Source: Phorcus lineatus
Taxonomy: Eukaryota; Mollusca; Gastropoda; Trochida; Trochidae
Length of the DNA: 64,000 bases
Assembly: GCA_921293015.1 (NCBI GenBank)
Contig: OV121087.1
Location: 11,358,501 to 11,422,500 of the forward strand
Direction: 5' to 3'
This document shows positions 20,420-35,195 of this stretch, in pieces; position 1 is the first letter of the stretch; each line of letters starts with the position of its first letter. A program made the translations under genes and the position numbers. The notes below the pieces were generated by a model. It ran no database searches, was not told the DNA's origin, and worked only from the letters and a program-made list of their open reading frames with translations.

Positions 20420-23400
20420 GGACCGCAGATTGATAGGCAGATGAGGTGATTATAATTCCCACAACATCAGCTGGGGGTGATCAGACAGTGTGGACCATAC
20501 CAAGTGTCATCGTTGTACCATGTAACAGTTCGTCGCAATAAAATGATAGATTGTGTATCTATTATATATAGTAATTGTCCGTCAAAAGTTTTATGGATTG
20601 TTAAGTATAGCTGAGGACAATTATTGTCCCATAAGTCTGAATGTCTGACAACAAATCCAGTTGTTAGGAAATTTATGGTCATGTTAAGACACAAGCTTTT
20701 CCTATATGAACCTGATTTGCAATTCAATTCATATTAACTACAAAGAAGAACCCTGTTGTTGAGATTGTTCACACGAGTTTGTGCTGTGTTTATGTGAATG
20801 TTATAATGGTTTAGATTTCTTGTTACATTAATTCAAATTTTCGGATTTGAAATAATCAGCTAATAAGGACCAAAATTGCTATAAACCGACAGTAATCTGT
20901 TAAGTACTTCCGACAAAGATTTACACATTAATGAGTATAACTTTTATGTACTAATTCTGTTTGTTTTGAATTATAAATAGATTGAAAATACGTTAGTATT
21001 TTCTTCTCGAGATGTGATAAGCATTGATATTTGTCGCGAAGGGATATACATTATAAAGTAAAACATTGTATATCAAAGTGACATAGAGTACTTTTTCTAA
21101 ATTTTATTTGGCTTTTGTGCAAATATATGGTGTAGACTGATTAGTTTTCAGATCACTTAATTTAACTTTCTAAAGCATTAAAAAAAACGTCGCATATATT
21201 CGAGCAAATGTCTTGTACAGATTAAAAGCCGAGATTTTACTTTAGATTTCATATACATTAGTTATAAGACATAGCCAACGCTATCATCTAATAGTTACCC
21301 TTTTTTGTACTTTAGAACAGTTTCCAGAAGTCTGTATGACTCATTTGCGTATGCCATTTGATTTACACAGTCCGCTTCTCAATCCAAAGCCATGATGTTA
21401 GCAGTTTTATTGTCACTAAATTGAGCCTTATACAGCAACAATAAGTACTTAATTATAAAAGGAAAGTATTGAAAATATCTTAAATGTTTGCTCAACCAAC
21501 ATTCTCTGTGTCCCTAAATCATGTATTCCATGTTATTAGGCTGATCACCTGCAGGAAATAGTCAGTTGCTACAGTAACAAGGTGTCTGATTAGATGATTT
21601 TTTAAACATCAACCTGGTGTTTCACAACGATAGATATTTAAACATTTTTTTAGTGATATCATGCTATTTGCAATAATCTAAGTAAAATGGTCACTAATCT
21701 TCTCACTAAATAAAAATGGAAGCGGATTCAACCATAACAATGCGATACAAAGTATGTCAAACCCAATGATGTAATAATACATACAAATAAAATTTTCTTG
21801 TCAAAGCATGACGGCTTTAGGATATGCAAAACCGTTGCATTCAAGGACAATATTCTTTCAGATTTTGTTACATAATTTGTTGTAAAAATATGTTTAATGT
21901 TGCTTTGGCATTTCAATTTTCTATTCCAGTTGCTTCAGGATATACATATGAAAGCATTTCTTGCGTCATTGTTACATGAGGTAGAGTTTCTCTATTTATG
22001 CATTGCTGAACAAATCAGTCTTATATGCAAATTTGACCAACAATTGCACCCCCTCCTTATTAGCATTTAATACATTTTAACAAACTACCTGCAAGAAAGA
22101 TCCCATATCAGTTTCCCTTAAAGTATTCACGTATTTCCGCCGTAGAGTTATATAACATTGTTTGAAATTATTATCATGTTGCATTAAGTAGTCACTAACT
22201 ACGAAATCCGCAAAATAAGAATCTGTGAAACTCAATTAGGAAAAGTATAGGCTTAGCACTAATGGGTTATGAAATATAAGATAAATTAGAATACTTTGGT
22301 TAAAGTTATAAATCTTTAGACATTGTGTTCTTTTGTAGCCAGAAACTAATTTTAGTTGTTTTGCTATTGTGTCCATTGCCTAACATCACCACATACCAAA
22401 ATATGATAAATTGCTGTTAAAGTTACTAAACATCCAAATGTACATTAATTGCCTCAGTTTATATACATTGATACAATGTTTCCAATCCATATTGTCCGAA
22501 AATTTATGAAAAGAGTCTACGAAAAGGACAGAAAAAATACAATGAAATTTCGAAAGTTTGATCAGAGAATCTTTCGCCTTTCGCTAACATCGTAGCATAT
22601 TATCGAGAATGACATAAAATTATATACACGCTTTTATTTCCTGATGAAACGGTGAACGAACTTTGAGATGTAGTTCAACTCTATGGAAGTTGCATAATTA
22701 AATGAAATGAAAATTTTGATTTTCATAATTCTCTGTTTTTAGATACACATCGAATGAATATTGCATCACCTTCTTTTGCACAAGAGTCGTGATAGAAATA
22801 ACTGACGATTGATTAGTATCTTATTCATTTTGAAGTGTTTTTCTTAGCGTATTGATAATGATATGAAAACAAACAAACACTTCTCCAATGGCCATGTTAT
22901 TTATTTCAAAAGGTCATAGCATTAACCTTCTTAAAAAATCAAAGTCCTTAGTTAAACAACGTTCGAGTAATAGAGGGGATGTCGGCCTTTACTAACTTAG
23001 AGCAACAACTGAAGACAAAATGAAATAAAATCAGTAACCACTGTAAACATGAACATTTTTCGCAAAAGTCTCCCCATTTACTGAACATAACGCTGAGCTG
23101 TCAATGGTGTCAATGGTATCTTTATGGTCCGGTGGTGCATTTGTTTGGAAAGTTCCTAATATGACTGGAAAAGCAATCAAGCGTTCATATGAGTTGCAGA
23201 ACATAGAAAGAAATCAACATTTGGTGCAATATTTTCTTCCAGGTGTATAATAGCATGGTGGATGTATTATTCCATACGATATTATTTTCATTCAGTAAGC
23301 CTTTGCCTGGTATCATGAGTAGAAACTTGTCCTTTTGTTTTCATGGTCAGTATAATGTATGTTGGGAAACACAAATACAGACGTTCTATCTATATGTTAA

Positions 23401-25750
23401 ATAAAATCAACTCTACACATTCCTGTCACAAAAGGTAAATCTTAACATACAGCAGAAATGATTATTATTGATACTATTTGGTCAACTTAACTAACTGGTA
23501 TTTTTGTACATAAGACGTGTAATTTTGACATCTGAATAGATGTACGTAAGGATATTGATCGAGTTTCAATCGAAAACTAATAATTGTTATATTTGTTGTA
23601 TGGTGTTTGAGATGCTATTAACAAAGAAACATTATTACATATGGTATTTGTAAGTGTAATAATGTGTATTGTTACACGGTGTACGTTCACGTCCTGATTA
23701 AATGTATTGATTGATATGGGCTTGTGTAACTATGTCTGGGTTTTGCCTTATTAATTCAAACTCGCATTGTTAGAGAGAAAATGAATCGTCAAAATATTGT
23801 TGTCTTTTACCAATTTGTTATGATACTATTTGTTTTTTAAGGGCAATCTTATGGACCGAACGAGTGAACCCGGGATACTTTGATTTGTATATGAAATTTG
23901 ACAGCAAAGAATGATAATTTAGGATACATTCATTCAGGTATATTACCCTGAAATAACCAACCTTGTTAGCTTATCACTCAGTATTTCATTGGCTGACATA
24001 AAATAATTTAATATGCCAATTTTCTTTCACGTTGTTTTGAAAGGTAAAAAAAATCCTATTTTGTGGTGAAATAGGTGGACTAAAGTTAGTTTTTCAAACA
24101 CATCATGTTGTCCTAAATAATGTAGGTACGTAAATATCAATCTGTCAAGTATTCCACATTTATGTAAACGTAATTGTAAACGTTTTGTTAAACAAGTATT
24201 TCCGGATTGACGAACATACCGTTACCCGTGTGCAAATTTATGATTACGAATTTATGAACAGTGTAAAAAACTTTTGTTTAGATGTACACGATGAAAGTAT
24301 TGATCAAGTATGTAAGCTGCGATCGGTTGTAGACGGCTATCTTCCCTTTCATAAGTCCTTCGATCAAAATGCATACTTATATCCGATAATTATTTTTTCC
24401 TCCTTATATGCACAACATTCAATTCTTCTAAACAGTGTTCTGTTCAAGACACGATAGCACAGTTTGTAAGAAATATAGTGACCTTTTGAACGGAAATTTA
24501 AAAAATGCCTATTGCTAGACAATTTGTCTTATTAATACAAGGCTTTTTAAACGAAAATTATGTTAAGCTACGCGAATCTATTTCGTAATTAGAATGATTG
24601 AAAATTGTTCACACTGAAATGGTCGCATACTGTTTTCACTTGATTATTTTCCTTCCAATACAGATAATCGGGTTGGATCTTGTGTGTCTTTTCTTCTTAT
24701 TAAATCATATTTTTGATTAACTTATATTGGATGGAAAACAAGTGCAGAAATATTTTTTGGCAAAGATAACTGGCAATAGTGACCTTTAATATAGAATTTT
24801 TCATTACTGAAAAAGTTACGCCCTAAATTTTACATTCAAGTACAACATATAAAAATGTCACGGAGTAACATGCTGTTTGCACTGACTGACTTGGGCGAAT
24901 ATTCTTCTATTGAAATAAGTGACTGATTGATTGCCTTGTCAGCTGTTGGTACAAGGAAAACGTTGCTTTCTTCTCTAAGATTGAATAGTTACCTACGAAT
25001 GAAATAAAAACAATCTGATTTACGATAAGTGTAACTAAACTTTATCCAATTTAGTGTTGTTGGTAGTGTTTGGCTCCTACATTTGCCAAATCCTGATTCG
25101 CCGGTTTTCACGGTGTTATTTTATTGGTTGTTTACTTTCTAACCATTTCTATATCAAAGAGGGATCATTTCAAGCCGTTAGGTATGGTTTTGTCAATGGT
25201 GTCACTTTATCAAAGAGCAATAACTATTTCTGTAACGGTTCTGTATAGTGACATTATAAAGGTGTAAAGTCGATTTCTTTTGGTAAATCAGAAAATGTTC
25301 AGAAGTTGCTCACCCTAAAGCGATATTAAGAGCTTTTATAAAAAAGTGGGTTGGTTGTGTTGAATAGTTCATATTAATAGCATATAGTAGTAATGGACCA
25401 GCGAATGTCTTCTTGAGAACATGCATATGCTTAATTTGATATGAAAACGAAAGACTTTTAAAAATATTTTAAATGATAGAATATTCTGAAAAACAAACGT
25501 ATTGTAGGATGATTTAAACATAATCCAAAATTCTCTACTTGTACACGTGTCAAAGACAAATACAGTTTTATAAAATAATTTTCTATGAAACTGTGAGAGA
25601 TGACCTTTAACCGTCAAACAAGAAACCCATCTAATTTCACTGATTCACAAGATTTCCGCTTCCTAACCATATACTTGTACTTGATCAGATACTAAAATAT
25701 ATTTAAGATAAGCTATTATTAAAATAGTATTGAATACAAATAACACAACA
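20420..25750. other. Intergenic region, no gene seen
   Basis: AT-rich, stop-dense sequence between genes A and C. A short copy of the dispersed repeat (around 25,190-25,280, 'GTCAATGGTGTCACTTTATC' then 'TAGTGACATTATAAAGG') is the only structure noticed. Confidence 0.45.
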
Positions 25751-25779
25751 AGAAGGACACTCTTAGAACCCAATCGACC

Positions 25780-25785
25780 TTTATT
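25780..25785 (-). terminator. AATAAA polyadenylation signal of gene C
   Basis: AATAAA on the minus strand starts about 20 bp after the TGA stop of gene C, implying a very short 3' UTR if it is used. Confidence 0.5.
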
Positions 25786-25803
25786 ATTTACACTATAAGT
25801 GCA

Positions 25804-28800
25804 TCAACACTTGATGACCATGCAGCTACAGTAGGCCGGGTACTCCATATACTCGGGTGTGATCACGTGACCCTGATGAGGACAGTAGGCCCACACCCAG
25901 GCTGAGAGATGCTGGGATACGCACTCGGCTGAACCGTGTTCTGAACACACGTTGCACTCGGTCTGTCTGCAAACATGAGTTACAACATTTCTGAGTCTCT
26001 GGTTAAACATATATTTTAACTACCTCTACAAACTGAATCCTAACCTCTGTCATACTTTCCATATGTGCACATATGCATTTGTCACAACCATTTTTCAGCA
26101 TAAGTTACAATTTTTCGGCGCCTTAACGTCATGAACAGGTTTTTGTCATTTTATCGAAAGAGGAATAGGCCGTTGAACCATAAGACGTTTTCAAGCATCC
26201 CATAAGTCAACAGTTGAATTATAATTCTAATGAAACTAATGCCATACCTTTTTAAATGAGTGACTATTTAAAAACATTTTTATCATGTAATTACGTATCA
26301 CCTTATATCTAGCATGGTTCGATATAATTATTGCACAATTGTTCTGTTGATAAACCTTTACAGTATACGCATCAAAGGTTAATAGTGTGTCTTTGATGAA
26401 ATACATATTGTGAAATGGAAATTCAAAAGCCTGTGAAGTACCGTCAAATAAAATTTTTAAGACATAAAAATCATTAACATGACTGCCTCATTGCAATACA
26501 ATTTTATTTCTTACCCCCCTCCCTAAATTATCCCCCCTCTTATCCCAACAGTTCTTAAAGACCTCCCCGAAGTTAATTAACAGCATTTGTCTGCTTACTT
26601 GCACTTGTCCATCTCGACAGCCTGTACCTCTGGCCTGTACAGGTAACACAGCTTATCATTCTTGTAGAAGCCTGTCACCATGTGACGGTCCGGCTCACAC
26701 ACCGACTTTGGCTTCTGTTTGCTGTACACGGATGGGGGTGGTGGTCTGTATAAAATAAAATTTGGTATACCTTAATGAACAAACAAAAATCAACTCTAAA
26801 TCTTCTGACCCTGCATTTCATGCAATGAAACAAGTTGACTATCTATAAAAACTTCTTCGTCTTCAACATAACAGCTTCAAGAATTCCTCTAAAAGAAGTT
26901 ATAATCTTCAAATGAAATAATACAAGGATCACGCGAAGAGGCATATTTTATTAAAGTTGCAAGCAGTCACAAAATGGTATGAATTCCCTGCACTGCAAAC
27001 AGTATGTCGTACTAACATATATGAAAGCAGTAATGACTAGTTAACCCTAAAATGCCATGATTTTATTTTAATTCACGATTTTCATAAGTCATAAAGAATT
27101 AAATATTACTACTAAAGAATAAATGTTTGTACGTTTTTAAAAATATTTGATAAATTATGATACAAATTTTCCTTATTTCACCAACTCAATTTTAGGTACA
27201 GATACATATCGATGTCAGCTATTGTTATTACTAGAAGAGGTTTAAATCCAAATAAATATTATCAAGGTCATCTGGGAGCAGGTGTTGCAGTTGGAATCAA
27301 TTATTACATTTGGAGCACTAAAGCCAACCTGTTTCGAAAAGTTATCAGATTTGACTCACACTGCCATCCGTTTCCGTCTGAAGATAGTGTCGAAGCCATT
27401 CAGAAAGCCTGTGTTATCATGCTCTTTCATAAAGTTGGAATGGAAGCCGATAGGACGGTTGGGTTGGATGACGTTGTTGAATTTTCCTATTCCACCCGTG
27501 AACCCGTTGGCGTTATTGGAGATCTTGGCGAACATCTTGTTAACGTCGAATTCTTTAGGGGGGTCTTCGATCTGTCGGGTGAAATGTTTAATTTGTGAAA
27601 CATATAGATAACCAAGCGAATTTCTTTTCAATAACCTTACCCCTTCATGTTATAAAAGCATAAATGCTTAAACAAAAATATTACCCAAACTGTGCTCCAA
27701 AATATTACCAATTTCTCCCTCAATGTATCATTCTTGCTACAATGTTACAATAATGCAAGAACCCTTCAGAGAAAAAGGTACCAAAACCAACATTTTAATC
27801 AACACCAAAACACAATAATCAACATCATTATCTATATGACTAGTTGATTGTACTGTAATTTACTTACCTTAGTTAGTTTACCGAGTGATTTCTTCAGTTT
27901 AGGATGGACAGCCCGGTGGGTTCCAACATCCTTTACCGGCAGCGAGGGGTGCAGAGACTCCGACTCTGATGGGTGGGGAGCCTGCAGGGAAGACTGGGGG
28001 ATGGCGATTTCCTGAAAAGCAGGGGCGGCGTCAGGTTTTGGGTCCAAGTACTTGTTAAAGACATACTGGGCCAGGGGACTCTTCTTTATGGCAAACTCCA
28101 TCGCGGCACTGGAAGAATCCATAGAAAAAAAATCAGTGTACGGTAACAAATTCTTGATCTGTTTTTACATCAATAACTATGAAAATGCTAAGGATTTAAT
28201 TTTAGTTTAAAGTAGTTAACGATTAGACTGCTTTGCCGTCGATGTGTATTTGATCTATATTTAAAACATTGACCACACTTATGACAGCTAGATAATTTCA
28301 TGTTTGTATGATGTGCTCTTACCTGACGTTATCAAACTTTGTAGTTTGTGGATTGTATTTGTTATTGTTAACGAAGTTGTATGAACATTTCGAATCTTTT
28401 CTTTCATCCGTAGAAGAGAAGTCTTGTCTTAGAGCAGATGGCTGAGCATCACCACTATTGGTAACATCGACGGCAGGGGACGATGAACTTCCGACCTCAC
28501 CATTGGCAGCACTCCGGGCAGCGTCCTGTACTGACGTGGTAGGCGATGGCTCTGTCGTAGTGACAGCCTCACTTGTCTGTGTTGAGGTAAGGTTTGAGGT
28601 CGATGTAGTTGTTGCTATCGTTGTGGTAGATGTCGTTGTGGTATCGACGTCAGATGTACTTGCAGGGTCGGTTGATGTACTACTGTGTATCACTGACACG
28701 TTTTCGGTCGTAGAGGACGTCGTTTGTGGTGATGTGTGAGTGTCCATGCCACGACACAAAATCAGCGCCGTGGCAGCGACGACACTAAACAGTAGCCCAC

Positions 28801-30052
28801 GCTGAAAAGTTGACAAATTTTCTAGCTATGAATTGACACCAGTAAGTTGTAGTATCGTTTAAAGAAATAATGTTGATATGACATTGGAACTGAACAAATC
28901 ACGGATAATTCGGATTATTCATTTAGTTATAATAAAAAAAAAACAATGAGAAAAGATTGGATGTCTTTGATAATCGTGTTTATTACTATATAACCATTTA
29001 TAAAATGTTTAAGAAAACAAATGCAGAAAAGTTTTGCCATTGCAAGTTCAGTTTAAACTTACATGAACATTTTCGACAAGGTTTTTAAAGTACATATTGG
29101 AAGCTATAACGACTATAGAATGTTTAATATTAAATGTCTTAGTTACATTAAATTAAAATAACTGAATATGCCCTATATACACAAAATATTCTTTACTATA
29201 ACAAATGACAAAGGAACACACTAACCATTGTGCTGTATAATATTCCCAGCAGGTAAACACGACAGAGGACATTCAGGTTGTCTATGTACAGGTGTTCCTT
29301 ATATTTCTATCAGATTCTGACCACATACTCGGTTTTATGACTGCCAATAAAATTATTCTTGATTCTGAAGTTACCTAAATACATATCAAATCCACTTGGT
29401 AATTATCAAGCTAAAACTTCAACATTTCACAGTAAGGGGATTTGGTTATCAGGTTTTCACTGTTTTCATAGGCTCGCTGTGTGAAAACATAAATATTTTG
29501 AAAAAAGTTTTAGATCTAGACACCCTATATTTATTTCAATATGTAAACCAGTATTATCTACATTTTATTCAATTATTATCTCAAATGAAACATTACAACT
29601 TTGACAACTTATATGACTTTATAATGATACAGAATAGAATTACTCTATTGTATTTAGTTGTATGCTTTTACATTTATACAAACGGAAGTCTCAAAGTGAA
29701 CAATTACAAATTGATACCTCGAATGTATATAGATCGTGGTGAGGGTATAGAGACATCAATCGACATTGCCAGGTTCCCCTTATTCTCCAGAAAAATGTTC
29801 CAAACAAGAGACATGTGGGAATATTTTTCAAACGGTTTTACAGTCACAAGCAAAAAATCACGGCTTTGGCTTCATATCATACGCTATTTTATTGTTATCC
29901 ATCTTTGGATATCTTTGAACTAAATTTACTTTATCAGAACCTTTAAGAATTAATATACAAAGCATTTTTGTAAGTAGGAAGTCTGTTTACAATTTTAACG
30001 TATTGAAACTCGAATTTGAACAGAGAAAGAAACTCACCCTGTCTGTCACCAT
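25804..30052 (-). CDS. Gene C: prepropeptide with Ser/Thr-rich region and C-terminal cystine-knot-like domain
   Basis: Six coding exons join in phase to give 418 residues: 30038-30052 (MVTDR, donor GTGAGT), 28323-28801, 27868-28108, 27360-27571, 26599-26745 and 25804-25966. The signal peptide continues as RGLLFSVVAATALILCRG. A mucin-like Ser/Thr-rich region (about residues 24-110) follows, then a CSYNFVNNN motif. The prodomain has SPLAQYVFNKYL and DVNKMFAKI, both matched in gene B (NPLAKELFKKM, DINSMFDKI). FRRKR at the end of exon 4 is a furin-type site. The released domain of about 105 residues has ten Cys: VCEP, C after 16, C after 14, C-x4-C-x2-C-x7-C-x12-C (WAYC), then PAYCSC and the final C before the stop. 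The family relation to A and B is firm from spacing and exon borders. A neurotrophin/Spatzle-type secreted ligand is my inference. The open frame can be read 15 nt upstream of 28801, but that part is the acceptor. Confidence 0.85.
26000..26590 (-). other. Last intron of gene C
   Basis: Lies between the exons ending at 26599 and starting at 25966. Nothing else is seen apart from a C-rich run near 26,510-26,545. Confidence 0.5.
28810..30037 (-). other. First intron of gene C
   Basis: Non-coding AT-rich intron between the ATG micro-exon and the signal-peptide exon. A 175-codon plus-strand open frame (29,396-29,923) is AT-rich, lacks protein-like composition and lies antisense in the intron. Confidence 0.5.
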
Positions 30053-30059
30053 AGTGCAG

Positions 30060-33000
30060 GAAGCCGTTCCATCAACAAAACTGTCAATCTAGTGGGTAGA
30101 TCTGACTGCTACCGTTCCCACAAGGATAACCACCATTTAATCGATATCTCTGCATTTCGTATTCATGTGAACACGAAAATCCAATATTTTTGCAACAAAC
30201 TTATCAAAAAGTATTTAATGTCATTGTAGATTTGCGCCCGTGTCCTCTACACGAGACGATTCACGTCAATAGATTGATGTTCACCGTCTCCTAAAACCCA
30301 TTAAAACTTATTAGTGGCTATAAACAACACACAGATCTTTAATTTACAGTCATGGCTATTTTATGCTTGTCACACGCTGGTCATTTTGACAGTGTTACGA
30401 CAGCTAGGTATTACAAGCTTATGCTGTTTAACCGCGCCTTGAATGCTGCTTGAGGGTGCTGTATGCTTTCAGTTTCGATATCTGTGCATTACAGGATCAA
30501 ACGTGCATCGTTCTGAAATGATGTTTATTGTTCATTCAGACTGATCATTATAGTGATGATACAAATACTGAGTGCAACTATGTGAGCAAGGGGTGGAATG
30601 TAGAAATTAAAAATGCAATAGTTTAAAGGATGTAGAGTTGAAAGGATATAATATGCGAAAATAAAGTTGGTACAATTTACAGGAATGTGTGAATGCAGTT
30701 TATTCCAAACTCAAGAAAGTTAAAAATGCATGAATACAACTTTGTCAGCCTTACATACTGTAGAGAATCAAACATGTTCCATTCATAATCATGTAATCGT
30801 ACGATCATACTAAGCTATGCTTTCATTCCAATTATTCAGCCTTACTAAAGTTGTGAGGGTGCTACATGGAAAGGGAAGTGAACGTAATCGATCAGGTTAG
30901 AGGTATGTCTTCTTACATAACATCAATACAATAAAGAAGATAAGATAGGCGTTTTCATGATGTTCTGTTACATTCGTTTTACTTTGAAAAATGTCTTTGT
31001 GTCAAAGAGGAACACATATTTATCTTGTTAAATGATCGCCTATATCTCTGGTTTTCTTTCAATCTTACAAACTGCATACCATAACTTTATTCATATATCT
31101 GCGTAACCTAGTGCAAATGTCATGTTATTTGGTATGTTTTGAGACATCATGGATTTGCGAAACAAAAACGAATAATATCTAATTTTGAATAGATAATTGA
31201 AGCTCCATTTTACTGTAAGCAACTGTACATCATACACCATAGTTAATCGTGACAGATTTGGCATTTTTGTTATTCTATTGTTCTTGATAACGGACACAGG
31301 GGCAACGCCCTAAATACTACCCTCATTACATTGTCTATACTACCCTCATTATATTGTCTAGCAGGAAAAGGCCTAGAAAGCTGAGTTCTTGTGTGTAGAT
31401 TTTTCGAGCAATGGGGATTCAGAATTGAAGATTTGATGATTCTGTTGTCCACATTTAGGCTTTTGACGTTCATTTGTAGGTCATCAGCTTTTTACTTACA
31501 TCCAATCACGCTGACTTTAAATCAGGAGGCGTCGGTTTGATTTCCGTCTATTGGATATTGGGCGCTAGATTAAACAGTGTCATGATTATTGAAGTGTTAC
31601 TTACACCTAGGGCCCGAGTTGGTCGTAATCCAATAATGGGATTATACATATAGAATGTTCATGTCATACTATGTGTACTACCAGTATACCTAAATATTAG
31701 TATTTCCTGAGCGAGACTTAGGGATCTATTGATAATTAGGCATGATATCGTAAACATAGTTTGTGTTAACGCTGAGAAAGCTTCGAATTGCTAGAGTCAG
31801 GGTCAATCGAAAGGCCGTCTCGTAATTCTGATCACATGAATAAGACCAATTGAATACTTTGAAGGTGTTGAGGTGTGTCAATTTGATATAAATTCTGTAT
31901 CACTTTGAAGATTTAGTCGGAAAATACTGTAACTTTGAGATGGTTAATAACGGCAAGATTTCTTGGTAATGACTTCGTGTTACAGGTAAACGTTTTCGTT
32001 GTAATTTTATCGTGTGCTACGAAGAGGCGAGTTGTTTTCCAGTATGAAAGTTGTGTTCCATAAATGAGGTTATGATTTTACATGTTAAAGCCTTCGGAAT
32101 ATTTTAAACAAAATTTAACGGGAGAAAGACGCAATATCCATCCGTTGGTAACTTAATTGTAGTGGATAGCATCTGTCGCTTATGACACAATAAAATAACT
32201 AATACTGTGTGGTCATTGGTATTTTACGACCGCTTCAGAGTATGTTCTCGAGTTTCTGATTAAAATATGTGTCAAACCTTCTCCAAAATCGCCATATTGA
32301 TAAACTTATTTGATTAAATCCTCAGATTATAGAACTCACACTTATAACGGTTGTCAGTTGTTCGATCTTATCATATAAGTCCCCTTTTAATTCGAATTGA
32401 AATGTGTTATCTTTGCTTTTCTGTGTCATTTATCTTGTTTCGGTCTCGCTTGTAATGACATGGAAAATATTTGCCATTGAGTTGTATTCTTTAACGGGAG
32501 GATTGGTAAATTATGTAATAATAATTATATAAATTATGCAAACAAAGCTTGTCTTAATGTAGTGTGAGTACGCGGCCTAGGAAATCTAGGAAATCTAGGA
32601 AACGCAGCCTCACAAATGCATTTCACCATCATTTCTAATACACTTTGGTTTGTCATAATTGGAACATATTTGTACCATGTTCGCTGTTATTGTTCTTGTC
32701 ATGTTCATGTTTCATGTATATTTGTTGTTGGAGCGGCCTTCACATAAGTTCTGTTGAGCTTGTTGGCCAATCCAGTTCATGTAATTTTTCATGAAATAAA
32801 TATGTTTAAACCAGCCTAGGAAATGACTTAACACGTTATCACTTGACAATGGCCAAATTATCAGATGATACAATTACGTTTAAGCCGTGATTGTGACATT
32901 AGGCAAAGACAATATGTATGATTGTATAAAATAAAATATTATTTGAATTGATTCTTCATTCGGCGCTGTATGTTACATAATTTTGAACATTTTAAATTTT

Positions 33001-34890
33001 CACAGCAGCAAGGAATATGAAGTAAAGTTACTGATGTATTATAAGCCGTAGTGCAAAAATGAATCTAGAGAAAATTACATAACCATATACTTAAATAGTA
33101 CAATCAAGATACATTTTCCTACTTTGAAACCTTGCTTGCATTAACATTTTCACTTTTTTTCTCTTCTATAACAACGCTGAGACGAAAAACAAAGAAAAAT
33201 CAAATGGCTTAGAATGACACCCCGCCTATTATGACTGCATGAAGTGATAACGTGACCTAGTGTTTCCTTTGTTGTTTCCTCTAAAAAAACTAAGCCTTTT
33301 CGTCTTACAATAAGAAAAACACCCATTGCCTGGATAAAAAGAAGTATATTCTAATTATAGGAAGGACAACTTTAAATGATTTGTACTAACATTTATAATT
33401 AGCTTTAAAACATATTCTGCAACATACAATTGGTGAAGGCATATTTAATAATGCTAGCGCTGTGTATTTGGTGGCGTGTGGACATTTTGTGATAGCGACA
33501 TCTCTGTGAGGTGATTTTCAAAATAAAATGCTCGATACAAACCGCCAAATCCAATCAAAAGGTTTTACATTTTACACTATCGTGACTCCAAGGACATAAA
33601 ATGACAATAAATTTCGATCTGAAGAAATTTACAAGAGAAAAAATTCTCTTAAAACCACTTCCCATTGCAACGTTTAACAATTAACTAATGACTTAATTAG
33701 ACTAATAATGCTAGTGACAATCCCAAACATCTCGATCTATTTTGTCTGCTTAGCTGCAATTAGATTACTATGATGTTCGAAGCGTAATGTTAATAATTCA
33801 ATACGCTTCCTTAGACTCCATGGATTCATAATAGCCTCCTTGATTCTTCGTGTGTCTTCATCATATTGTCATTGAGCTTATCCATGTATATCTACATACA
33901 CTGACGAATACAACCTGGCTCTTTATGTCAGAGTGGATAGATAGTGTAAATTGGTAATATTATTGTAAAGTATTAGTTAAGTCACTTTAAAAAAGCACAT
34001 GCTGAGTTGATTTGTATTTCAATTTATCCATGGTTGTACCAAACAACAGAATCTCTGAATCGATATATAACACGCTGGTGTATTAGATTTGTGTATCATG
34101 AAGCGGCTATATATAAGCGGTTATATTTTTTAGTTTTGTTTTCAAATGGTTAGAATGATGGAGTTTTTTTTCGAAGTGTCCAAACCGATTTTTCTTTCAT
34201 TGTACATTCGTCTTTTTTTCGTCCGATGATTCGTATAAATATTCTTGCTCGACAGATCGGAGCCCTATCATTTCTTCTGGTGTAATCCTGGTAGTTGGCA
34301 ACCTCTGTCTTGTAATCTTAGGTAATTGTGCAATCAGCGACATGGTTTCACAATTTAAGTTAATCTAACAGTGATGGAAACTTAAGTTTGCGATACTCAC
34401 ATTTATTTGAAAGATTGAAAGATATTAAAGGCACAAACATACAACATTGTTTCCTAATTTACAACAGATGTTCGGATAATGCACATCTCTCGATATGTAT
34501 AACGACCCGAACTCAGTTCCTCTATCATCATGTTGCAATAAAAGTACGACATCAAAGATACATACGTTTGCATACAGACGGAAAGTGTAAAGAACACCTA
34601 ACATCAATAGAGATTTAAGTAAAGTGAATGCCTATGACCTATAATTGCTTTCCTGGCAATGAATACAAATATTTAAAGAACAGTTATCCATGTTGCAAAT
34701 TTTCACCAAGGGGTAACATTTGAGATCAACGATTATGTGAGAAGACATGAGCCGAGTTACATAGTTGGCTTGACTTGCTGGCACTGAAAACACTATAATA
34801 GTTACAGCTATTTGATGAATATATCGATTCAGTTGACATTGATAGCCGTCATAATATATAGAACGCAAATGAAAAACTAAAACACATATC
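30060..34890. other. Intergenic region, no gene seen
   Basis: Contains only small structures: a doubled 'ACTACCCTCATTAYATTGTCT' at about 31,315-31,362, a degenerate tRNA-like block near 31,510-31,560 and a triple 'GGAAATCTA' at 32,578-32,602. No coding exon is supported. Confidence 0.45.
31510..31560 (+). repeat. Degenerate tRNA-like block, SINE relic
   Basis: An anticodon-arm-like CTGA-CTTTAAA-TCAG is followed by a T-arm-like GGCGTCGGTTTGATTTCCGTC. The D arm and acceptor stem cannot be found, so this is a relic and not a tRNA gene. Confidence 0.3.
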
Positions 34891-34898
34891 TTCCACAA

Positions 34899-34904
34899 TT
34901 TATT
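34899..34904 (-). terminator. Candidate AATAAA of gene B
   Basis: First AATAAA on the minus strand after the gene B stop, about 290 bp downstream. Plausible but not decisive. Confidence 0.3.
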
Positions 34905-35195
34905 TTGTAAAAAGACAGAATGTATTTCGTACTCATACTTCGTATATGACCTTGAATAATTATTACAAACAAAGAGTTAGCATGATAAATGGGAATTTGC
35001 ATTGTATAAAACATCATTTTGACTTGAATTTGCGTAAACTTTGCTGAAGTCAAGTTTTTATCAAGGCTACTTATAGACCAAATCAGTATGTTTAAACAAG
35101 AAATTTCCCTTTTATATCTTAAGATATAATTATGAAAATAAATGGTCTGTTTATCAAATTTGAAAGACGTTTCGTAACAATGTTTACAGATCGTT

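Noticed and set aside
27212-27611. Two plus-strand open frames over gene C exon 4
   Set aside because: Antisense shadows of the exon 27360-27571, which has matching phases and the furin site.
29396-29923. 175-codon plus-strand open frame
   Set aside because: AT-rich, Ile/Tyr/Phe-heavy, antisense within the first intron of gene C, no motif and no splice context.
31510-31560. Functional tRNA gene
   Set aside because: Only anticodon and T arms are suggested; the anticodon would be TTA, and the D arm and acceptor stem are absent.
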